A stretch of DNA of 64,000 nt from Klebsormidium nitens (Eukaryota; Streptophyta; Klebsormidiophyceae; Klebsormidiales; Klebsormidiaceae). The notes beneath the pieces were generated by a model that made no database searches, was not told the origin of the DNA, and saw only the letters and a list, made by a program, of their open reading frames with translations. The stretch is taken from assembly GCA_000708835.1 (NCBI GenBank), contig DF237413.1, forward strand, positions 1 through 64,000, written 5' to 3'. Position 1 is the first letter of the stretch. Each line of letters begins with the position of its first letter. Below, one piece after another: positions 45,169 through 57,424 of the stretch. The position numbers were made by a program, and so were the translations under genes.

Positions 45169-48100
45169 ATGGCCGTCGATTTTCACGAGCTGCAGGCGTT
45201 CCGGATCTTCCCGGACGTTCTGGACGAGTTCCAGCCAATGGCGGAGCTCCACGTGGAGTACGGGGAGCACAGGAAGGTGAGGCACGGGGCGGTGCTGACG
45301 CCGGAGTGGACGCAGGAACCGCCGAAGGTGAGACGGCATGCAGATTGGCAATTGCGTGTGGGCCCTGCAACAGTTCTCATCCCTGTACAGCGGAAACGGG
45401 AGTACCTGGGGCAAAAGAAGTTCTTTGATAGAAAAGAGTGCCGCGGCCTCTTCCGCAAACAATGACACAATCAAAATTCTGAAAACCTAAAACCCAAAAA
45501 CCAGAACAGCGAACCAAACTTGCTGCGTCTTAGGAACTATCAAGGTTTGAGAAAGCGAGTGTCGATGAGGTTCAAGGCGTTGGATTCTCCCGTGACCTTT
45601 AGATGACAAATCTAGATGCTTCATCAATCTGCAGCCCTTGAACCGAACCGGATACTGCGTCTGCCATTGCCAAGACCAGGCGCTTTTCCCTTTTTCGCCA
45701 ACGTGGGCGCTCGACTTAGCGGGTTGCACATGTCAGATAGGCACTATGAGTTTTTGCACGCAATCTCATCACTACTTCACCGCTCGACTGGCTCCTCTCG
45801 GCTGTGATCAACGCATTGCGGTCGAAAGGCTCCCTAACGGAAAATCAGGACCGGTAGTGCCAGTGCTGAGGCCGATCTGAGAGGACAGAGCAGCGTATGT
45901 GCTGCAAGGGTGTGCGTATTAAAACCAATCGTGGGATTTGTCCTGTAGTGTCAACCTTTATAAGTGCCGCGGCTTCTCATGACTCTGACTTTTTTCTGGA
46001 TGCACGGCAAAAAGACCTCATCGAAGCTTGTGATCTGAGGTCTGCTGTCCTTCGATGTTAGGACTTGCCGGGACTAGGCGGTGCAATGTTTTCTGTTCTT
46101 ATCACGTTCTGGCAACAGCCTCGTGCGTTTTAGGCTTATACAACTTTCTTTTACTTCTCGAGCATATTCATACGTTCTGTTGTAGATACCCGTTTGATCG
46201 TATTACTACTGTATCTGGATTCTGAACTGGAGTAAAACCCAAGCGACGCAACAATCTAGGCTCTTCAGCGCGGGCTTCAAAGACGAACTGGCAATGTAAT
46301 GATGGATCGAATTCTGATCCTTTCATATTGCCAAAGCTTGACCGTACATGACACGGTGGTTATAACGCACCACAGAAGCGCCAATATTTCTTGGTTCTGA
46401 TAATCTCCTGACGTCCATTTCTTCAGGTCAGAATCCCCGGCGGCCTCGACCCGGACGCCCGTTTCACGATGGTGATGACGAATCAAAAGCCGCTACTCTT
46501 AGAAACGGTTGTCTGGCATACTTGTAACAGGTGGAGGTCCCCGGCGGCCTGGACCCGGACCCCCCGCGGCCTGAACCCGGAGGCTCGTTTCACGCTGGTG
46601 ATGACGGATAAAAGACCGTCACTCTTCTAAACGATTGTCTGGCACAATAATTGAACAGGTGAAAGTCCCCGGCGGCCTGGACCCGGACGCCCGCTTCACG
46701 CTGGTGATGACGGACCCAGACGCCCCCAGCCCGGCGGAGCCGCGCTTCGCGGAGTTCTTACACTGGATGGTCGCCAACATCCCGGGGACCGCCGCCACCG
46801 ACGGCAAGCGTAAGACGACCGAAATACATTCTTTTCGTGGATTCCTTGATTGTGTCAAAAAATTTGCGGGATATCTTGCGTCCGCTTTCCGTACACCGTT
46901 GAAGAAGCTTGGGCGTTCTTCAACGGAAGATTGTTGCGTCAAGGACGGCAAGCGTGTGACGCCTTCTTTTCGTCTTCCAGGATATGGAAGTTTTGAAATC
47001 GCTTCAAGAGGTGTGCGAGAGAGTTGCAGAGAATCGGCAGAACCGTGTGGTTGAGAGGCGTCTTCAGACTCCGCGTCTTGCACCGTTGCGAAGGGTTTCG
47101 AGCTTCTGAGATCCTTATTGAGTGTTGCGTCCCGTGTTTTAGAGAAAGAACGGATCGTTTTATGCAGCGTTGAAAACAAGTGCAGGGTGCGGTAAGTTTC
47201 TGAGAGCCGCTTTCCTCGCTTTTCGACCCATGATACAGATCCAGCTCATCATTTCTTGGCTATCTTACAATCGCACTGTCCAACTCAGACGTTTTCCTGT
47301 TTGCGCATTGGAACAGAACACTTATGAGCAGATCCCCTACTTGTCGCAAGTTATGAGGACGTCTGAGCCCCGTGCTTCATTCTTCGACGCCCCAAAGAAG
47401 TTCGATTGCTACTGGGAAAGTAATCGTGCAGAGCCGATTGCGGAAGTCAGCTGGGAGTGCTCGTGAACCGACGTACGCCGGCGCACAAACAAAAGCTTTT
47501 GTAGTGGTTGTACAAGATTCGTTCACAAAGTTCAACGGCCCGTCCAAACGGCTTGATGAACAAAGCTTGCCTCGGGCTGCATTGAGGGTGCGATATCAGA
47601 GTCGTCTCCTCTTTGCCCGCAGCTGGCCGTCATCCGCCGCCGGACCTGGGCGGCAGCTACGTGTACGACCGTCCGCCTCTTTGGGTCATCGAGAAGCGCC
47701 TCTGGCAGGGTGAGAGCGGGGCAAACCAGTGACGCTGGTCTGAATCTTGCGGCACTCTTCAAGGCTGCGCGCGCAATTCTCTGTCATCGAGGCGGGCGAA
47801 GAACATTGCGAGCAATGGTGCGCCTCGAGTTAACAGTACGGCTGGCTTCAGTGTGAGAAACACACCGTGTCCAACTTGTGACGGTCAAAAGCGCCTCAAA
47901 GATCTGCTAGCGCAGGCAGACGCCCCCTTCTAGCTCGCAAACTTCAGCTTCATGTCTCTTATCTTGAGAAGTGTCATCTCGACACGTTCTTTGCAGTATG
48001 CACACGGTCAGGCCCGGCCCAAGAAACGCAGACTGAGACAGCGACTCCGCGCCTGGTCCTCTGTTGTTCAAATGTCAGGTGCTCTTCTTTGGTCGAATTG

Positions 48101-49206
48101 GATTGCCCGCTTCAGCTAGCTTCCAGGTCTGGCTTAAAGTGAGCGCCAACGAGTCCACACTTGCTGAACAGAAAGGTGGTACTGATTATTGACAGGAGGA
48201 AAGACGTTCCAACGCGGTTGATCCCATCCTCTTCTGCAATACTCGGATGTTCAGATGGGACTGGCGAATTACACGTATCTTCTCGGAAACGAACGGGAAA
48301 GGTACCGAATTTCGTCTATTGGCAATAACGTTTCTACGAGCTGGATGTCTTCGGTGCCAATCCTGATGCTTCGGACGAGCGATCTGCAGGCTCAACTCCT
48401 TCAATGGATGCACCCAAGCAAACCTGACCAGCGATACCTCCAAGCTTGAAGTAAAGATTGACCCTTCACTTTCTAGATTGGTTTTGGAGAGTCTGCTCTT
48501 GAGACTCCGGTTGAAACTCCTGTACTCATCTGATACTGGGGTTGCTCCCTGTGCAGACATCTCGAGAAGCGGCGACGTCCTGGTGCCGTACATGGGCCCC
48601 GCCCCTCCGACCGGACTGCACCGCTACGTCTTCGTCCTCTTCCGGCAGCCACGCAAGGTGCGTCAGCATGACCCTGAAGGGGTTTGAGCAGGGTTTAGCG
48701 CCGGTGCTTAGTGCGATGGGCGAGCGAGCGCGGGCGCCTGCTCGTTTCGCGTCACGGAACCACGTCGATGCAGGGCGAAATTGGATCCCGAACAAAAAGC
48801 ATTGGGCTTTAATTTCAGTCTCTGAAGGCGCCGCAAAATCCACCCTAGAGGGTTGACGAAGGTTGCAAGCTCTGGAACGTGACTTTTGCGAGCTCTGCGT
48901 GGAGAATGGAAGGCAGTCGTTTTGCCTCTTTCTATCAGGTGAATCGAGCCGTCTTTTCTCCCACACAATAAACCACAAATTCCTGGCTCCCAACATTACT
49001 TCCAATTCTCTGTGGCATTCGTATCATGACCACGTTCTCGAGCAATTCTGCTCACGAACTTGCTCCCTCTAACACCGCAGCTGCCCCGCGAGCACGTGGC
49101 CCCCCTGCAGCGGCCTAAGTTTCGGACGCGCCACTTCGCAGAGCGGTATGGCCTCGTGCCCATCGGTGCGACCTTCTTCTCAGCGGAGAAAGGACGGAGG
49201 GCCTAG
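45169..49206 (+). CDS. Phosphatidylethanolamine-binding protein (FT/TFL1/MFT family), tandem copy 2
   Basis: Four exons, 45169-45327, 46659-46809, 48557-48657 and 49081-49206 (TAG), give 178 residues. Exons 2-4 are exactly the same length (151, 101 and 126 bases) and phase as in the upstream paralog, so the pair arose by tandem duplication. DPDAP and GLHR are present, and FAEFLHW again has Phe at the FT-Tyr85/TFL1-His88 position. VPYMGPAPPTGLHRY is MFT-like. The ATG at 45169 sits in GAGATGGCC, a good plant context. However, the frame is open back to an ATG at 44809, which would add 120 residues with a basic, Ser-rich, acid-poor start that could be an organelle presequence. Intron 1 carries two extra copies of the exon 2 acceptor region, and intron 2 holds a strong cryptic exon. 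Confidence 0.93.
46427..46720 (+). repeat. Exon-edge echoes of PEBP copy 2 exon 2 (5' edge), two copies
   Basis: The first 60 or so bases of exon 2 (parent from 46659) appear at 46427-46485 and at 46531-46612. Both copies have an intact AG acceptor and read V-(R/E)-(I/V)-PGGLDPD. The nearer copy also repeats the intron sequence before the acceptor (ACGATTGTCTGGCA-type). Both stop matching at about the same point, just before DPDAP, so neither can code the rest of the exon. The 46531 copy also has an internal duplication that shifts its frame. Confidence 0.88.
47623..47708 (+). other. Cryptic 86-nt exon-like segment in intron 2 of PEBP copy 2
   Basis: It has a good acceptor (CTTTGCCCGCAG), a good donor (CAG then GTGAGA) and an open, protein-like frame containing PPPDLGGSYVYDRPPLWVIE and then KRLWQ. 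It is as GC-rich as real exons. It can be entered in phase from PEBP exon 2, but it leaves in the wrong phase for exon 3 (86 is not a multiple of 3), so inclusion would destroy the PEBP fold. I do not recognise the peptide. It may be a stray exon of another gene, a nested gene or a regulated poison exon. Confidence 0.5.
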
Positions 49207-50225
49207 GCCGCAGCGCAGGACTAGCTGAGGTTACGGTGGGGGATCCCTCATGTAGGTTGTGAATAGCCAACAACCCTCATGACTTGAGACGAGCTGGTGG
49301 TAAAACTGACAGTGGTAGGCGAAAGAGAAGCAAGGTCGATAGAAGTACATGTAGGAGCTCCGCAAGCATACCTGTAGTGCTCGTAGGCAGACCTGCCCTA
49401 TACTTGTGTATGATCTCATGATAGTATAGACGAATTGAATGACGTAGCGTACGGGCAATTGATCATCATTCGGATGCCAGATGGCATGTTGGCAAATGTA
49501 CGCAATTCGATCATTGGCCCGGACGTGGCGCGGCCGCGATCGATCAAGCATCATGGGCGGTTTAATTAACCATGCATGGCATTGATGCGCGCACCTACTT
49601 GTCAATACCGCGCCGCCATATCCTGGTCATTGTCGCGTGAAGTAGCCTGCACGCGGGCGGCTTTATCATGGGCACGCAGGCGCGGCCATGCTTATACTGA
49701 TTTGTACATAGAGCCATCGGCATGCGCCTGTTAAATTGTAGACCCGACCCGTCGGCCATGCACGTACCGGCCCTCACTCGAAACTGCGCGATCGGATGCA
49801 TGCCGCGTGAGATCATGCTTATCGGAACAGCTATAAGCGGCCTGCACTGCAAGGTACCAATGGCCAATTCGTACTCGCAGCGCTTCACATTTAATATGAT
49901 TGCCTGATCGAATTGCGCCGTTGCTTCCAATGGGATGTAGCATATTCTGCAGCCGCAATGATATGCATGCAACGCGCAGGCCCCGGGCGATTCGAGGACA
50001 TCCGCTTGAAAATGCGGTCGGATGCACTCGTGAAGTACCCCACCATGATGAAGAAGTTGTGCGTATCCAGTATACAATTGTAAGCCGCCAGGCTCGGATG
50101 CGACAAAATCGTGTCCAGCCACCTAGACATAATTAGTAACAAATTTCAGGCTTTATTCAACGCAGTTTAATGGTCTGCAAACGCAGAACGTCTATAGAAA
50201 GGTCGGAACCGTTTCGACGGAAAGC
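49207..50225. other. Convergent 3' region between PEBP copy 2 and GSA
   Basis: No gene is supported. Like the other intergenic stretches it is rich in GATC, ATGCAT and GCATGC palindromes (for example 49560-49580, 49960-49975). The 3' UTRs of both flanking genes should lie at its edges. Confidence 0.45.
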
Positions 50226-53200
50226 CTAGAGGCTCTTGAACAAGTCCTTTGCGGCAGCAATCGTGGCATCGACGTCCGCTTCCGTGTGCGCCAGCGACGT
50301 GAAGCCGGCCTCGTATTGTGAGGGCGCGAAGTAGTGTCCCCTCTCGAGCATGCCCCGGTGGAACTTGGCAAACTTTGCGGTGTCGCTCTTCTTGGCGTCC
50401 TGGAAGTTGTTGACCGGGCCCTTGCAGAAGAAGAAGCCGAACATGCCCGAAATGTGGCCCCCGCAAATGTCGTGACCCGCCTCCCGGGCCGCGTCCAGCA
50501 GCCCGTTGATCAACCGGCCCGTGATCCTGCAAAAGAAAGGAACGGTCGGTGATCAGGCAATTTTCGGAGTGATATGAAGTGGAGAACACTCGACGCAGTC
50601 GTTACTGAGAGGCTCTGTTTGATTCTGATTGCATCTCATCGGAGCCTTGGCCGGGTAGCGCTGCTTAGGCAACCAGACCAACTACCACAACGCCAAAATC
50701 TCAACCCCGCTTGAAGCTTGCCTTGGCAAGCAGGACAACGACCAGAACCGATTGCTGGCCCATGGACTCGAAAGACTGATCGCTTTTTCGAGGTCTGTCT
50801 GGCACACGCCCACGAGAACCACTACTCTTCCGCATTTGTCATCCCCACCTCACAGCAGCATACACCGGCAACATCAACCCCTACTCCCAATCCAAATATG
50901 CTGCTTGCTTTTCTTCAGGGCAGCTTCCGAACAACGACTCCTAACCCGTTCCTCGTCCTGCCTATTGGCCAGGTCGGCCTTCCTTGCCCCAGCCCCGCCT
51001 GAGCCTCACCTGTCTAGCTGCTCATAGCTGCCCGGCCGTTGCAACCGCTCGAGCGTCTTGATCCCCGAGATCATGGCGAGCGGGTTGCCGCTGAGCGTGC
51101 CCGCCTGGTACATGGGCCCCGCGGGCGCCACCATCTCCATGATCTCCCGCCGCCCGCCGTACGCGCCCACCGGCAGCCCGCCGCCGATGACCTTGCCCAT
51201 CGTCGTCAGGTCGGGGGTGATGCCGAAGTGCTCCTGCGGAAAACAAGGGGAACGTCGCTGTGAGACGCGTCTTTTGAAACCTAGGAGAAAGACACGAGAG
51301 TGGCTTGAGAATATTGTTATTGGTTTTGTTAGTGAGGTGGGTCGCCCAGGTCGGACGCCATGCTGAGAGGCTGACGGTTACCGCGGCTTTCCGCCGCCGG
51401 AGTGGATGCGTTGGACTGCAAACCAAATGTGTTTTTTGCCATCCTCGGTGTCATACTAGCCAGCGCGCGGTGCCTGTTTCCGGCAGACATCCTGATGCGC
51501 AGGGCTCGCAACGTTTCTCGTGACGTGCTTTCATGATTGGATGCGACCACTTGTCCTCAAGATTCCCAGCGTCAAAGAGCCAGCACGAACCTCCACTATC
51601 CTGATGCCAGCTCAGTCCTGGTCTTGCGAAAAGGAGAACCCCACGAAACAATGTGATATGTGCTCTGTCGAGACCAGAGTGCTCGAAGGTAGGTGCCACC
51701 CGTAACTGCTTGTTTCCTGAAAACTGCTACCTTAGGAAACGCAACAAAGCAGATTGCAGCGAAAATCGCAACCCATTCCAACTTGCGGTTCGGCTTGTGG
51801 GCACCAGTTACGGCCCCCCTACACCAACTCCGAGTGGAATTTTTGATTCCGCACCGCTAGCGCGTAAAAGCTGTTTCGGCGTCACCTCCCCGAGGGCGTG
51901 CTGACTAGTTGCGCATCCCTGAGCTTGCGGCCCTCACCTGCGCCCCCCCGTAGGCTATCCTGAAGCCGGTCATGACCTCGTCGAACACGAGCAGCGCGCC
52001 GTCCTCCTTCGTCAGCTCCCGCAGCCCCTCCAGGAACTCCTTGTCCGGGATGATGAACCCTGCAACACATTATTGGCGTGAGAGGGCGGAGAAATACACC
52101 CTGCAACTTATCCACATGAACCGCCACAGCGAGCGGAGATTTTCCGAGAGCTCTGACGGCAACATAAAATTGTCCGCTCAAGAAGGCAGGAATGGCAGAA
52201 AAGGACTGCACAGCAACCGGACTCGGCCTTGAAGCTCGCCCAGCTACATGCTAACTACTTCTGTCTCAAACCTGGTTGCCTATGACAGTTCCGTCGACTG
52301 TCTCTTCCAAGCTCACAATCAGGAGTAAGCTATGGCAAACTCATTTAGAGGACAGTGTGTCTGATGGTTTCATGCTTGGCTTGACTGCTGATCCAGGAGG
52401 GCTAGGTGAACTTCTGAGAGTCAGGTTCGCTGATGTTGTGGCCAGTGCCTTACAACTGAGACAGCACCGACAATGATGTGTGCTTTCGTTGCCTCTAACC
52501 AGGGGATAAAGTCTGACAGGGTGAAGAGGGGGTAAAATCAGATAATGTCACGTCAAGCCTTCACACAATCAGACTACTCGTTGTCACCTGCCACCCCCTA
52601 TCAGAACCTTGATTCAATCAGAACCTCAGCATAGGCTGGGAGCAGCGGAGCTGATTCCCCAGTCAGTCCTCCACGAGCGGACCCAGATCTTGTACGACTA
52701 GAGGCGCCCACCAACCAGTCGCCACAGGACCCTTCTAACCCCCACCACGGGCAAGTGCCTTGACCGCTCTATTCTGAGTTCCAGGCTCAGCAGAGCAGCC
52801 CAAAAAGTGTCTGGTCAGTGGACTCGATAAGACAACTGTCTGCGGAACAGTCGCCTGATAATCCACAATTGAATCAGCCTAATAACAGTCTCGGGCAGAA
52901 CATGGAACTTTGCGGGTGCGGTGCGTTCCTGACCTGAGTTGCCCACCACTGGCTCCAGCACCACCGCCGCGATCTCGCCCTTGTGCTGGCGGAAGATCTC
53001 GCGCACACTCTCCAGGTCGTTGTACTGTGCTACCAGCGTGGCTGCCGTTGCGGCCTTGGGCACACCGGGGGAGTCGGGCAGGCCCAAAGTGGCGACACCG
53101 CTGCCGGCTTGCACCAGGAACGAGTCTGCACAACACCAGGGCCAGGAACTTTGGAGCTGTCCAGGAAAGAAAGTAGTAAGAGAACTCGTAGTTGCAGGAA

Positions 53201-56200
53201 GAAGGTCAAGAGGGTAGGAGCCCTGTAAAAGCCTATGAGTGAACTGTGATCTCAGCCGCGTTGCGGAGGTTGACCCACTCATGGGCCAGCATAGACCAGC
53301 GACACGTTTCGCCTGATGCAATTGGCTTCCTGTTTGGGTTCTGGTGGACGCGCCTGGTGGCGATTCCAACGCTTAGTTGCCAAATCCTCATGAGACGATT
53401 CTTCCGTGCAAGTGCTCTACTCTGAGGTATAGAAGCAGCGGCCAGCACTGCTGGTCCAAGAAGCTTGTGTCATCAGAAGCGGAAGATCCAGACTTTTATG
53501 AGACTACCGAGGATGGCCTCCCTGAGCTTCCCTCTCGCAGCTTCGCTCAGTGATGATTAGCTGCCTTCATGCTGGCCTCTTCTGCTATTTGAAAAATTCA
53601 CTTGCCCGACTTCTGACATTCGGATGCGGCCCACAGTAGGTGGTGATGTCAAGACCCTGAAGTTGGCCTGCTCCATTCACCGACAGCTAAGCGTGCGGTG
53701 CATATGTAGATTGTGTTCTGAAACAGTGTGAAAATTTGTCACAGGCTGACTAAGCTGCAGCCCTTGCCCACCTTACAATTACTGACCTCACCATCACTGA
53801 CATCGTCACCACACAATTGACCTGGCAACCAGGACAAGCAGAGAAACTCTATTTGTACAATGATTCTCTCTGCAATCTGGGCAAGTCAGTGCAGAGCGGC
53901 TTGACTCATACCGTTGCACCAAGCACACGGGTTGTATTCGCTTCAATGCCTCGTGAAACTCTCAAACTGTGCTCAACGGAGTGTCATTCTCGTATTAGAA
54001 ACCGTGGAGCTTGTGACTGACCTGCGTGGCCGTGGTAGCAGCCCTCGAACTTGAGGACCTTCTCGCGGTCGGTGAAGGCGCGTGCGAGGCGCAGCATGCC
54101 CATGCACGCCTCGGTGCCGCTGTTGACAAAGCGCACCATCTCCACGCTGGGCACCGCGTCAATCACCATCTGCGCCAGCACGTTCTCCAGAGCGCACGGC
54201 GCACCAAAGCTGGTGCCCTTCTGCAGCTGCTCCGTCAGCGCAGCAATCACCTGGGCGGAAGGAAAAAAGGCTCAACGGCTTTAGTTTTTGGGCTGATTGA
54301 GCATCGGCTGTAGGAAAAGTTGCGAAAGGTGCGAAAAGTGGCTTTCTCTGATATTGCAAGAATTTGTAAGAAGTCGCACTGAACTTGGATAGAATTACAT
54401 CATGGAGTGCAGATGAGGGAGGCGTGCAGCCAGCTGATGACAAAGTGCAGGTCGACCGAACAACAGTAAGTAAGAACTATATAGCCCCAAGATAGTTTTC
54501 TTCGCTTCTTGTGAGGAAAAGAGCACAAGCCTTTTCTAGAAATTTTCAGAACTGCAGAGAGTCCTGTGGGTTTGGACACATTGTTCTGTGAAAAGCCCTG
54601 GCCTTGAAAAGTGGTGGTGTGGGTTCAAAGAGGGTTTACTTGGTTCTTAAGCTGGTTTGGATCCAAGCCAAACAGGCAGAGCGCCAGCAAAATTGAGGGA
54701 AGGGGTGAACTTTGTTGGAGCAAGTGCCAGCATTGTGTGCAGCATTGTGCCCAATGGAACCCCGAAAAATGTCCCCAAGCAAATATGTCCCTGACCCCGA
54801 GAACTTGGCAAAAAGATGTTTTCAAGCCAGGAGAGAATGATTGGTTACCCCTTGAGAATGGACAACCTCAATTACTAAGAAGTAAAAAGGAAGTGTTTCT
54901 TTGCAGAATCTCACTACAGTAACAAATTAACATTGCTCTTTTCCAATTCTCCCAAACACGGAATTCAAATTGACTGGGCCCAAAGCGAACAAAGGCAGAT
55001 CAGTCTGAGATTGGTGCATACTAAAAACAAGCAAAGAAAAGAGGGGACTCAAAAATGTGATGCTGACTTTGTTCCGACAATTAGCAACAGCATCATAAAC
55101 CCTAATGCTGACTCAGTGGCGCCGGCTCACAGCTTCTCACCTCGTCGTCTGCGTGGCCAATAATGGCCGGCCCCCAAGAGCCCACATAGTCCACGTACTC
55201 GTTGCCGTCCACGTCCCACGAGTGAGACCCCTTGACACGGTCAAACACAATGGGCTGGCCCCCAACGGACTTGAACGCGCGCACCGGGGAGTTGACGCCA
55301 CCGGGCAACAGCTCCTGAGATCAAAAGGACACAAGAGCAATGCTGAGCAGGATTTTTTCGCATGACAAGAGACCGTCAGAATTCTCCCAGCCATCGCTTA
55401 TGGGCCTTGTGCATCATTAGAACCCCTTTAGAAAAGGAGCGGACAAGGGCAGCAATTTTGCTACCTTCTAGGCATCATAGAAATCGGGTTGCGGCACTTC
55501 GCACATCCAGTTGTTTGCACCTAAGATTCCAGGGGGTCACAGGTAATGGTAGATGCAACCACACGACGCTGCTTCGAGATTCTCTGCCCAGGTAACCCTA
55601 ACATGGTGCCGACAAGGGACGAGTCTGTGTCCCCTGTGTCTATGCAGGGCACCAATTGGCCCTGATTGCATTAACCTCGGAAAACATTTTGGGTCAGTCT
55701 AACGTTGGGATTGCACCTCAGTTTTGGCAAGTGTCAGGATACTATCACAACATCGAGCTTGTTACAAGCTGTGGTTCGCTCTCCTGCATTGGTGCCACAA
55801 TCTAATGATGAGGTTGGCAGCTTGCCATGTCAAAGTCAGACATTGCTAGCTGCTTACAGTTGGTAAACGAACCCGGGTGATTGGGCTAGCTTTACATTCT
55901 CAAACATCATGTCTGACGCCACTCGATATTTCTCTGTTAATGCTGCCAAAGTAACTAACAAAAGCTCCCTGGAAATCAGCAAGACAGGTGTGTCCACATC
56001 ACATCACCAATTGCTCCTGCTTTTCCTGTGAGACTTGTACCGCTACTTAAGCTTGGGAATTCACACCAAAACCCTTACGACTCGCACAGATTCCAGACGC
56101 CACTGCATTTCAAAGACGCCGTCCTCGAAATAATGCCAGAGATGCCTTGCCCCGGAAAAACATATGATTACCTTGGCGGCCTTGAAGATCTCATCCGACT

Positions 56201-56411
56201 TAGTGGTGCTGTAAACCTGCCTCTCTGTGGCCACCGCCATGGAGAACCTGCTGGCGCTTCTCTTTGAAACAAGTCCCTCAATGCTAGCAATTCTGCTGCT
56301 GCTTGTGGGGAGAGCGACAAACGGCTGCACGGTCGACTTCTGGGAGCACTGTGAGGCTCCAAGGAGAGAGGTGCTGGTGCAGCCACGCAGGGCGAGGGTG
56401 CTGGAGGCCAT
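50226..56411 (-). CDS. GSA: Glutamate-1-semialdehyde 2,1-aminomutase, plastid precursor
   Basis: Seven exons on the minus strand, 56411-56172, 55314-55141, 54250-54022, 53125-52934, 52059-51938, 51233-51010 and 50526-50226 (TAG), give 493 residues. The enzyme is a PLP-dependent class III aminotransferase-type mutase that turns glutamate-1-semialdehyde into 5-aminolevulinate, the committed precursor of chlorophyll and haem in plastids. The first 65 or so residues ([10 protein letters not shown]...) are Ser/Thr-rich with few acids, a plastid transit peptide. Family signatures are clear: [59 protein letters not shown], and the PLP lysine in [18 protein letters not shown] (Lys at about 333), then [11 protein letters not shown]. 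No residue is missing, all splice phases fit, and mature length matches the family. The introns show no exon-edge echoes that I could find. Confidence 0.97.
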
Positions 56412-57424
56412 GCCGAGGGGCAAACTTGGTGCAGAGAAAAACAAAAACCCACTTCCCAGGAAAAGGCGATGATGTTGCTTTGCTTCCTCTTATCTGCGCC
56501 CTGTTGCTAAGAAGGGAACAAAGAAATTTCTTCCAACTTCGAACCAACAATTTGCCGAAGGCTTCAGCAGGGACGACTCGGGCTTCTGATTCAAAGTTTG
56601 AGAGCGCTAGCTTTGGAAGCGCCTGCGATATCCAAATCTTGGACAGCCAATCAAAAGCCAGATTCCGTGCACTTTTGCTAAAGCATCGGACGGCGAAGCT
56701 GTCTCTCGAAGTAAAAGCAGTCGGCGATCGAGGGCTTTGCAAGCTTAGTGACATCGTATCAGTGCTAACCGTCCGATGCAGGGCTCCCCTTACCCATGTT
56801 CACGTATGCACTGGGGGAATCATGCGTTCTAGAGCTATAGCTGATTGCTGCAACATGCATATACCCAGTGTATTGCCAGCGCATGATCGACTATAAGTAT
56901 AGTGATCGACTTGATGTACTGTGTAGCTAGGCAAAAGTTCCGGACTTAAGTTGCACATGATCTTCTCACATGCACGCCACCTACTTCATGTTCCCGGCCG
57001 CGTGCGTGTTCCACAACTATATTTCATTGTCAATCATATTAGCTCCCCGTTGCATGATGAATCATGTTAATAACATGCATACTGATATAAGTATCCAAGG
57101 CCTGGCGGCGTCCCCGTGTCGGACAATTCGATTATGCGATGTACATCTGAAAAAATTGAACTTCATACGTTGGAGTGGTGATGCAAATCCCATCGTGCGA
57201 GTTGACTAAACTGCCCGGGCCTGCCAGCCTTGGCAGGGGATCTGAGATCCAAACATGTATGTTACAAACCTAGCTCTGGCTAGCTTGTTGCCATCCTGCC
57301 GCTTGTCATACGAGAGTATAACAGCGCCAGCTCCTATGATGCGCATCAATCAGCTACTAACGGGTTAACTAGCCAGCAGCAAAGGTTTGACTTACTAACG
57401 TAAATATTAAACTGTTTTAGAAGC
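56412..57424. other. Region between GSA and the VASt-like gene
   Basis: It contains the GSA promoter and the 3' region of the VASt-like gene (both minus strand). Small inverted repeats occur at about 56882-56906 (ACTATAAGTATAGT core) and 57222-57240 (CCTGCCA...TGGCAGG). The open frame at 56303-56896 on the plus strand overlaps GSA exon 1 in antisense and has no protein signature. Confidence 0.45.
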
